Assembly: GCF_023898315.1 (NCBI RefSeq)
Contig: NC_064615.1
Span: 1,187,505,413-1,187,569,412, forward strand
Direction: 5' to 3'
Source: Schistocerca nitens
Taxonomy: Eukaryota > Arthropoda > Insecta > Orthoptera > Acrididae
DNA length: 64,000 nt
In this document: one piece after another, positions 56,781-64,000 of the stretch
Numbering within the stretch: the stretch's first letter is position 1
How the letters are laid out: each line of letters begins with the position of its first letter
Notes under the pieces: generated by a model
Database searches by the model: none
What the model was told of the DNA's origin: nothing
Seen by the model: the letters and a program-made list of their open reading frames with translations, nothing else
Program-made: the position numbers and the translations under genes

Positions 56781-57478
56781 CAACCAGAAAAGTGTATACT
56801 GCTATAGTTCTTTAAAGATGGCAGATTGCACACTACAACTCCCAGCTTTTAGACCTGCTTGACATCGTGCCCCTAGAACAGAAATGTGGCAACACCTAAG
56901 AAATAACCAATAACGTTTATTAAGAGTATATTACAAAATTGCACTGAACTTCAGTACAGTTTGATACACAGTACTTCACACTCTGAATCTAATACAATGA
57001 AATCTAAATAATTTTGCCATCTCTAGGCAGTCTACAATATTGTCACTGTGACTAAAAGAAATATTGCAGACACATGTGATTGACCCACCATTCCATAAAT
57101 AGTGACTGCTAAGTTGGAATGTAGTCTTGCAGAGCAGTGCTACGCTGGTCAAAGACACCAAACTGAACTGTCTGACTGCCCGATAAGAACTGTCTGAGTG
57201 CCCGCGCTGTGTCGTGTTTCGAGCCTGCCATCTCTGCCAGTACAAGGTGGAAGAAACTAAGATAGTTGAGTACACAAAGTCAAAGTTGTATAACGTGATG
57301 CACCTCCTGAAGAGAGAGAGAATGGAGGTTTATACAGCAGGTCATCCTACAGATGGGAACCTATATCAGATTAGGGTGGACCTGAAAGAGGAATGGCCTG
57401 ACCACATTTTTTAGAGTGATGGGAGGAGGAGGTGAGGGGTGTGCATCACATCAAGCTCGAGTACGATGGGGAAAGGGT
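56781..57478. other. Spacer, no recognised gene
   Basis: Moderately AT-rich. The longest frames (99 codons minus at 56976-57275, 66 codons plus at 57214-57414) show no domain, splice context or repeat family that I recognise. Confidence 0.4.
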
Positions 57479-57490
57479 AACTATCCTGTA

Positions 57491-57690
57491 GCCGGCCGGA
57501 GTGGCCGAGCGGTTCTAGGTGCTACAGTTTGGAACCGCGTGACCGCTGCAGTCACAGGTTCGAATCCTACCTCAGGCACAGATGTGTGTGATGTCCTTAG
57601 GTTAGTTAGGTTTAAGTAATTCTAAGTTCTAGGTGACTGATGACCTCAGCAGTTAAGTCCCATAGTGCTCAGAGCCATTTGAACCATTTG
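57491..57690 (+). mobile_element. tRNA-derived SINE with target duplication
   Basis: The best-preserved copy of the family: head GCCGGCCGGAGTGGCCGAGC with GGTTCTAGGTGCTACAG, B box AGGTTCGAATCC, body GATGTCCTTAGGTTAGTTAG, tail AGAGCCATTTGAACCATTTG. Flanks are AACTATCCTGTA (57479-57490) and AACTACCCTGTA (57691-57702), one mismatch. The Leu/Ser-tRNA-like 5' half is intact enough for internal pol III promoter boxes. Confidence 0.92.
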
Positions 57691-57816
57691 AACTACCCTG
57701 TAAATTTGGCAGAGTGTAGAAAACTTAGCAAAGGGCAAATGTTTTATTTGAAATTAGTTTTCTTCCAGATTGAAGAAAGAATGATGTAACAGTAATAAGG
57801 GTATTATGAGACTTAC

Positions 57817-57940
57817 CTGTTTCTGTGTTTCACTGTACTGGCTGTACCACGTTTTGACATTTGGTCCTAAAAAATAAGGCTGAAGTGCTGGCACATCTCT
57901 GAATCCATCAAATTTAAGTTGCAATGCAAGCAATGTTTCA
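57817..57940 (-). CDS. Coding exon of an unidentified gene
   Basis: Minus-strand exon with acceptor AACTGTGTTCAG and donor CAG|GTAAGTCTC. One base (T) completes a codon, then 41 codons run to the donor: ETLLALQLKFDGFRDVPALQ, PYFLGPNVKTWYSQ, YSETQKQ. The exon ends in phase 0. The codons look like host coding sequence and differ from all transposon proteins here. The exon at 58517-58602 joins it in phase (CA|T) across a 576-bp intron. An alternative acceptor 14 bp earlier would also keep the frame open but would not match the upstream exon. I cannot name the protein. Confidence 0.5.
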
Positions 57941-58516
57941 CTGAACACAGTTTTCTTATATGAGAAATATAAACACATTTAGACTCTTATCAGTTCTGGA
58001 ACCAAGAGTTCCCTTTGGCCAATAGATTATAATTTAATGATTAATTGTAATTAAAAAGAAAAAGAAAGAACGTGGACTTGATGAATCTTCATGTTACATA
58101 AATTTGAAAATGTTAAGGAAATACTTCAAGAAAACAAATGCCGAGTATTATTAAGGGTTACAGAAAATGTTCAGTGGTGAGTTTGTAGTAGTATCCAAGA
58201 CTAAGAAATGTATGCTTGAGTGATATAAAGAAGTATAAGGATCATTAGTGTGATATCTTCCATTTGAAGTTGGGGAGTACGTGGTGCCCCATAACATTTC
58301 AATGGGAAAGACCATGGTACAACATTAGGCTTTTTAAAGTATGGAGGATAGCTGTGTGAATGAAATACTAAAAGCAGCTTAGATGGAGTTTGTAAAAATA
58401 GTACAGTGACAAGAGGGGTGTCTTTGTGCAGTGTGCAGAATCTAGTGAGATAAGGCGGTGTGTGTGTGTGTGTGTGTGTGTGTGTGCCTGAGCAGTGAGC
58501 AGGAGTGTACACTTAC

Positions 58517-58602
58517 TGATGGAGTGCACCATTCCATGCTGCCACCAGTTGATGGTGCATTGGAAGGGCTGCCATAGAATATGGAAGCAGAGCACCCCAA
58601 GA
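58517..58602 (-). CDS. Coding exon of the same unidentified gene
   Basis: An 86-nt minus-strand exon. The acceptor is pyrimidine-rich (TCTCTTTTGTGTCTTTACTATCATTGACAG region) and the donor is CATCA|GTAAGTG. In the frame that joins the downstream exon it encodes 28 residues, SWGALLPYSMAALPMHHQLV and AAWNGALH, ending with CA of a His/Gln codon. The other two frames are also open across this short exon, so frame choice rests on phase match with 57817-57940. No known family is recognised. The (TG)n run at 58458-58487 lies in the intron between the two exons. Confidence 0.4.
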
Positions 58603-58882
58603 CTGTCAATGATAGTAAAGACACAAAAGAGACTGGTTGATTTTGGGTGAAGCTCCAGATCAAAAGTCACTGATTATATGGTTGCAAATTGTAATTGCGT
58701 AAGTTTATGGAAGAAAATACAGTGTTTAAAGCAAAGTCACTGTTGAAAATAATTTACATAGGTAAAGATAGCAGAAACCCTGCTCTCTTTCAGGGAGGCA
58801 TTCGCACTTCGGAAAAGAAGTTACCGAGCATGGCAAGAAGTCAAGTTGAAACTTACTAGCAGGTCTAGCTGATGACTCCGAT

Positions 58883-59760
58883 GGTGGTTTGAAAAGTTCT
58901 TGGAACGGAATAGAAATAAAGTACTTACATTACTGAAACTTCTTATTTATTTTTCAATGTAGATTAATGCACTCGGTCCAACGATGTTCCAGTGCCTTGA
59001 TCCCATCTCAAAAATGAGTTTCCTCCAGGCCTGCAAAATAGTTGTCAACTCTGGCTATCAATTCTTCATTTGAGCTGAATCTTCATCCACCGAGAAAAAT
59101 TTCCAGTTTTTGGAAAAGATGGAAGTCTGACAGAGCAATATCGGGTGAGTAAGGCTGGTGTGGCAACAGTTCATACTTTAGTTTGTGTAATTTTGCCATG
59201 GCAATGGCACACGTGAAGTCACAGCACACATCTGGCAGATAATTTTCTTCATTTCCAATTCTTCAGTTAAAATGTGATATACCCTTTGGATGACATCTGG
59301 CAAGCATGAGCAATTCCACACACTTTCAATTGGTGATCCTCCATGACTATTTTATGTATTTTTGCAATGATTTCTGGAGTAGTGACACATCTTGGCCAAC
59401 TGCTGTGCCAGATCACATCTAATCCCTCCCGACCAAACTTAAATTCATTTGTCCACTTGGCAACAGTTGAATAGGAAGGAGCAGAGTCTCCCAGGATATT
59501 CTGGAAATCAGCATGAATGTCCTTTGCTTTCACACCTTCCTTTATGAAGTACTTAATCACTGCTCAAATCTCAATTTTTTCCATTTTCACAAATCACTAT
59601 GTGGGAACAACAACAGAACCACGTCACCACAACAGTTCTCTTACAAGAGCACTGATGTGGCATGTGTTTACAGGCAACAGTCCAATGAATATCGTGTGGA
59701 CAATTTGTTGCACTAGCGCTGATCTCTCGTGGTATTTACGAGAACTTTTCAAACCACCCT
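58883..59760 (-). mobile_element. mariner deletion derivative (SETMAR-like)
   Basis: The inverted ends are GGTGGTTTGAAAAGTTCTTGG on the left and, read inward, GGTGGTTTGAAAAGTTCTCG on the right. A minus-strand frame (59560 to 59267) encodes the N-terminal DNA-binding part: MIKYFIKEGVKAKDIHADFQ, NILGDSAPSYSTVAKWTNEF, KFGREGLD, TTPEIIAKIHKIVMEDHQLK. The order and wording match mariner/SETMAR paired-like HTH domains. The catalytic region is missing, so the element is about 880 bp instead of 1.3 kb. Confidence 0.85.
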
Positions 59761-59879
59761 CATATTATTAAAGGCAACCATCAGTCTCATGTTAACATAT
59801 TGTACATTCAACCACTTACAGAGAAGGTGGTGTTACACCTGGTGTCAAGAACGCTGAAGCACAGCAGCACCAGGGAATT

Positions 59880-60390
59880 TGATAAATTCCACATATGCAG
59901 ACTGGTAATGACCAGAATAGTGTTTCTGAAGAAGAGAAATTTGTCAGCATCTATCAGAGATTTAAGTGTTAGGATATCTTTCCTCAAGGTATTTGTCTGA
60001 AGTGTAGCCATGTATGGAAGTGAAAGATGGATGATAAACAGTTTAGACAAGAAAATAATAGACGCTTTTGAAATGTTGAAGATTAAATGGATGGATTGCG
60101 TAACTAATGAGGGAATATTGAATGAAATTGGAGAGTCAGGAAATTTGTAACATGACTGTTAGTTGATAGGACAAATTCTCAGAGATCGAGGAATTACCAA
60201 CTAAGTACTGGAGGAAAGTGTGAGGTGTGAAAGTCGTAGTGGGAGACTAAGGGATGAATACAGTAAGCAGGTTCAGAAGACCATAAGTTGCAGTAGTTAT
60301 TCAGAGATCAAGAGGCTTGCACAGGATACAGTAGCATGGACAGCTGCATTAAACCAGTCTTTAGACCAAAGACCACAACAGTCAGTACAT
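59880..60390 (+). mobile_element. Old 3' fragment of the RTE-like LINE family
   Basis: Plus-strand pieces VFLKKRNLSASIRDLSVRIS, FLKVFV, then SVAMYGSERWMINSLDKK, VTNEGILNEIGES, DEYSKQVQKTIS, and the terminal block GCATTAAACCAGTCTTTAGACC. It belongs to the family at 31618 and 54679 but is more diverged, with internal deletions (the RRRDRLVGHVLRH stretch is mostly lost) and stops. Confidence 0.8.
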
Positions 60391-60840
60391 GAAAAGACAG
60401 CTATACATTTAAGCTTTCAGCCAAAAGGTCTTCTTATGAAGTAGAAACCACAGACACATTTACACAAGCACAACTCACACACTCATGATACTGTCTCTAG
60501 CCACTGTTTGAACTGGTTCACAAACTTTTCCCTCATAAAGATCTTGATGACTTGAGTTATTCCAACACTAAGGGCAAGCTGGGTACCTATTTTCAAAATA
60601 CTCTTCTGGTTGCGGTGGCACATCAAAAATTCTATCGTATGTATAAGGCATCTAACTGGGTGACCACCTCGCAGGGTCTTACTCAAGAATTTCACTTCTT
60701 TCGTATGTGGACAATGCAGTGAGGAATATGTTAATTATTCACACCTCAGATGCTGGTCAATGCAACAACCTCATTCATTTGGATAACTGAACATTACAGG
60801 GGAGCTTAACAGCTCTGCAAACTTTTGAACAAGCCGAAAT
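60391..60840. other. Spacer with microsatellite-family terminus
   Basis: Starts with TTTAAGCTTTCAGCCAAAAGGTCTTC and ACACATTTACACAAGCACAACTCACACACTC, resembling the ends of the microsatellite foldback family. After that no recognised element. Confidence 0.4.
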
Positions 60841-62540
60841 CTCAGATCGGATGCTTCACTGCAAGGAGCCTCAAATCTTTCAGATGACTTTTCAGTGTTC
60901 TGTGATTCCCTCTGATAAACAGAATGGTCACCGACAACAAGCACCTACACCTCAGACTACCCCGCACTCATCTTCAACTGAACCTTCCTCTCAACATTGT
61001 GTGACTGTCGACAGACAGTCTTGTTCTACATGCACAGAAAATCTTTATTTTGCCATCAGTTCAGCCATAAGGCTGAAGTTTGTCTCACAAAATTATGTTG
61101 TACTGACAAGTACTTCACTTCCATCAGTTCCACAGGCAATTTTGTTCGTTTAGTTAATCTTAATGGTTTTGTGCATGCAGTATATACTGTTAGACCAGAT
61201 GAGGTTACTACTGACGAAAAGCGCAACACACACGCATACAGTCTTCTCTCGCATAACAAGTTGGACTCTAGTGTTGTTAAATTGGATACTGCAGACTGCG
61301 TTTTTTCACATACTGATGCTGCTGTGTTTGTGGATATCAATATTAATGCACAAGTGATTCATTTTCAAACAGACACTGGGGCACCTAAGTCTCTTATCAA
61401 TGTCACTACTTATGCCTTAACTGAATCTTCCAAGTTACTGAAATTGACTGGCACTCTTAAAAGTTGCAATTGACATGTAGTGCCAACTAAAGGTTGTCAA
61501 GATTCACGTGTTCATTATAAACCGACTACACTGCCAGCTCAGTTCTCCTCAAACAGCAGCCAATATCTTGGACCTCGGTCTCTCCCTGCACCTGTATTCC
61601 AGGTCCCCAGTTCCAATGGCTGCATTCACCTCACGAATGCGGCAGACCGCGGGACATCGCTACCTCTTCCTCTGCCTCCTCCTCGTGTCGGGCACCCTCA
61701 CGGGCTTCCCTTATGTGGTACAGGTGGATGACCGGGCCACACCCCCACAGTCCGAGCGTTCATCGTGGACGATCCTCGAGTCATCCTAATGGATCGCAAT
61801 GCCTCCTCAGTGACTCACAACTTCCTCTCCCACTGCACAGCTCACAGCACCTCGTACATCGACTGTGTGACTGTTTCACCCGCACATTTAACACTCAGAT
61901 GCAACAGCTGGTAGTTGACTTCCCTCTTAAGGACATCTTCCTTATTTTTCTTTCTGCTTACAGAAATGCCACCCCCCCCCCCCCACCACCACCACCACCA
62001 CCACAGTGTGTCACAACAGAAAGTTGCACAGGTGTCCAATGTGGACCTTCCAGTTCCGGTCAGCATTCCATTGCCGGGACTGCGGGCATTACTAGCCACT
62101 TACAGTCCAGGCCGTGATGTCCGAGAGGGGGAATCGGACAGGACAACACCGCAACGCACACTGAAAAGCCACAAGGGAGTTTCAACAGAGCCGTGGTGGC
62201 CGACTGTTGCCGGTGCCGGATCGTCACTGGTGTCGATTAGATACACAGATCTGCATTGCCGGATGCACCTGGAGGTCAGGTCGCGGACAGATGCCATCCA
62301 CAACTCGTGGTAGCAGCTGACGACAGAGAGGTTTCTCCTCTCCCTCCTGTCAGATACTACTGCTGCCCTACCAGATACACTCCTTCCCACATCACCGTGT
62401 TCTGGGTCGCAGCCAACACAGAGAGCAGTGCCAGTCCGACAGCTGCTCAACAGAGGTCATCTTGAGCTGAGGAACTACTTTGCTGTGCATCCCTTAGGCA
62501 CCAGTCCGAGACTACAATACAATCGCCAGCCCAGGAAAGC
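60841..62540 (+). pseudogene. Gypsy-like LTR retrotransposon fragment
   Basis: Plus-strand remnants of a gag-pol region. A frame at 60997-61473 contains Cys/His pieces of a decayed zinc knuckle (near 61020-61090) and then a retropepsin-type motif, FQTDTGAPKSLINVTTYA (DTGA at 61372-61383), followed by a family-like region. The fingers and palm of RT, RNase H and integrase are not recognisable. After 61480 the sequence is Pro/Ser-rich and GC-rich, compatible with a decayed 3' region. LTR boundaries were not established. Confidence 0.55.
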
Positions 62541-62892
62541 TGACCGGTGATGAGCTCGCTACCTCTGACAGCGACAGTCAATCGTGTGACTCCTCTGTAT
62601 ACAACTGTGTGGTGTTATAATCTGTGACTGCCGGTTGCAGATGTAGTTGCATTGTGGAGTCACATCCCTGAAATATAATGTTGAGTTACAACTGGCAGTT
62701 GTTCTGTCAAAGTGAATTAATTTGGATGCTATCTCTGAATACACCACAGCAGTGGCGAACTATTTATTGTAGCAGCACAGTTAAATAATGTAATGCTATT
62801 TGGGCTATGTGTCACGTATAAAATGGACTACTGGATGTATTCAGAGTTCTCACCAAGATATTTGTGAGTTACAATAAAGTAGATGACGATAT
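62541..62892. other. Possible LTR remnant or spacer
   Basis: Sequence after the Gypsy-like fragment. It includes GTGGTGTTATAATCTGTGAC and an ACAATAAAGTAGA motif near 62871, which would suit an LTR promoter and polyadenylation region, but I find no second copy, so it stays unassigned. Confidence 0.35.
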
Positions 62893-63118
62893 TTGGTTTG
62901 TGGGGTGCTCAACTGTGCGGTTATCAGCGCCCGTACAAATTCCCAACCTTTGCTCAGTTCAATCGCGCCACTTCCGTGAATGATGATGAAATGGTGAGGA
63001 TAACACAAACACAAAGTCATCTTGAGACAGGTGAAAATCCCTGACCCCGCTGGGAATCAAACCCGGGACCCCATGCTCGGGAAGTGAGAACACGACCGGG
63101 AGACCACGAGCTGTGAAC
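62893..63118 (-). mobile_element. tRNA-derived SINE, head shared with the chimeric copy
   Basis: The minus strand reads ACAGCTCGTGGTCTCCCGGT, TTCTCACTTCCCGAGCATGG, then B box GGGTTTGATTCCC, AGCGGGGTCAGGGATTTTCA, and a tail unlike the others: GATGACTTTGTGTTTGTG...GCGCGATTGAACTGAG...CGCTGATAACCGCACAG. Its head equals that of the SINE at 42517, while its 3' body is different. Confidence 0.85.
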
Positions 63119-63359
63119 ACAATACGGTAGAGTTTCTGGACTTTAACTAATTTATTGTGCAGTGGTTTACTTCTCTCCTTTTCTGCTCCCCCCTCCAATA
63201 TAACCATCTGACTGCATCTAGCTGCTCTACCTTGTACCCACTTCATCCCTGTATGCTCCCATGAGCTTCCTCCACCTCCACCCCCACCCTTTTATCTCTT
63301 CCCATCCCTGTCCCAGCATCCTCCTTATGCTCACCACCCAGATTGCTTCTCCCAACATG

Positions 63360-63386
63360 CGGTGCATGTGCATGTGTGAATGAATA

Positions 63387-63449
<63 letters not shown>

Positions 63450-63575
63450 ATTTTGTCTGCATTAGAAGAAGGCCTTTTAACCAAAAGCTCACATGTTCAG
63501 CAGTATTTTTGTTGTGCCTATCAATGACTCAAGATCATCTCTACATGGTGAGTAACAATTTATCCTTCTCATAAT
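63360..63575. repeat. (TG)n microsatellite with foldback-family terminus
   Basis: A (TG) run at 63391-63448, followed by CATTTTGTCTGCATTAGAAGAAGGCCTTTTAACC, AAAAGCTCACATG, TTTTTGTTGTGCCTATCAATGACTC and CATGGTGAGTAACAATTTATCCTTCTCATAATATTG. This is the characteristic end of a microsatellite-bearing repeat family also seen at 38690 and 41504. Only one end is present here. Confidence 0.7.
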
Positions 63576-63576
63576 A

Positions 63577-63810
63577 TTGTCGAACAAGCTATTTGTTGCT
63601 ACTTACATATGTGAAAGTGTGCCTTCTGAGTTGTTTTACATTAAAAATAAATATCAAAACAGACTTAGTGTTGAAGAAGACTTGAGATATAAGTTGATCT
63701 CAATTGTGCTGTACTTTAAAGACCTGCTTAAAGATAAACAGTACCATGGTTCCAAAGGAAACATGAAGATGCTCTTTCATCAGACTCTACATTTGAAAAC
63801 TAACTAATTA
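63577..63810 (+). pseudogene. hAT transposase C-terminal relic
   Basis: The plus frame includes SELFYIKNKYQNRLSVEEDL, RYKLISI, FKDLLKDKQYHGSK, matching the segment near the C-terminal dimerisation region of FAM200/ZBED5-like hAT transposases (IKNKYRNRL-VE-DLR-L-SI-P---L-K-KQ-H-SH). It stops after TLHLKTN. No ends or target duplication were recognised. It is unrelated in position to the hAT element at 7717. Confidence 0.55.
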
Positions 63811-64000
63811 CTGATTTTGAAGTCTGATTTAGCATCATAGTTTGGATTGTTTCTTATTTTCTGACTCTTATTTACTATACTCCACATTAAGTTTATTATT
63901 GCTTTGAACAACTGGTTTATATAATTTATGATTCAACAGTTTAATAAATATTTTAAATGTTCCTCTCGTTCTCACTGGAAATTTTATCAGAAATGGCTTA

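Overview
This window looks like a stretch of a very large, transposon-saturated arthropod genome. Repeat types point to an orthopteran, most likely Schistocerca-like (inference from recognised repeat styles: SINEs ending in AGCCATTTGAACCATTTGAA-type tails, RTE LINEs, tRNA-armed foldbacks). There are no operons, Shine-Dalgarno sites or prokaryotic genes. Most of the 64 kb is nested mobile DNA.

Host genes. The clearest host gene is DPH7 (WDR85), the WD40 diphthine methylesterase of diphthamide synthesis, on the minus strand. Two exons are visible: 37498-37636 and the terminal exon 13746-14094. They join in phase (GGA AG|C TAC) across a 23,403-bp intron (14095-37497) packed with transposons. Its 5' exons were not found and probably lie beyond the right edge. 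A second pair of phase-compatible minus-strand exons (58517-58602 and 57817-57940) belongs to a gene I cannot name. A weak plus-strand terminal-exon candidate lies at 30347-30606.

Layout. 191-1603: decayed Tc1 element. 1680-1912: tRNA-armed repeat relic. 1948-2700: minus-strand DDE relic. 3536-6882: complete RTE LINE with a 12-bp target duplication and one frameshift. 7180-8708: mariner relic carrying a hAT insertion with an 8-bp duplication. 8953-10345: truncated RTE LINE. 10532-10880: direct-repeat pair. 11371-11805: foldback. 13.7-37.6 kb: DPH7 with its giant intron, which contains a Tc1 with one nonsense codon (14681-16102), two tRNA-armed foldbacks, a palindromic TTAA element (16693-17438), a SINE, an RNase H-bearing I-like LINE (24361-29350) and two fused RTE fragments (31618-34905). 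37.8-43.8 kb: a mariner deletion derivative, then a four-level nest (CR1 relic, long-TIR transposon, microsatellite foldback, SINE). 44.4-56.8 kb: three CR1-type LINEs head to tail on the minus strand, interrupted by two 5'-truncated RTE LINEs with clear target duplications and a SINE. 57.5-63.8 kb: SINEs, a mariner deletion derivative, an RTE relic, a Gypsy-like fragment and a hAT C-terminal relic.

The elements do not act as one system. They record successive insertions, and target duplications and interruptions allow a partial relative chronology. I see no CRISPR array, no functional tRNA or rRNA, and no convincing novel multigene system. The items most worth follow-up are the DPH7 exons, the unnamed spliced gene, the near-intact Tc1 with 32-residue D-to-E spacing, and the tRNA-armed foldback families.
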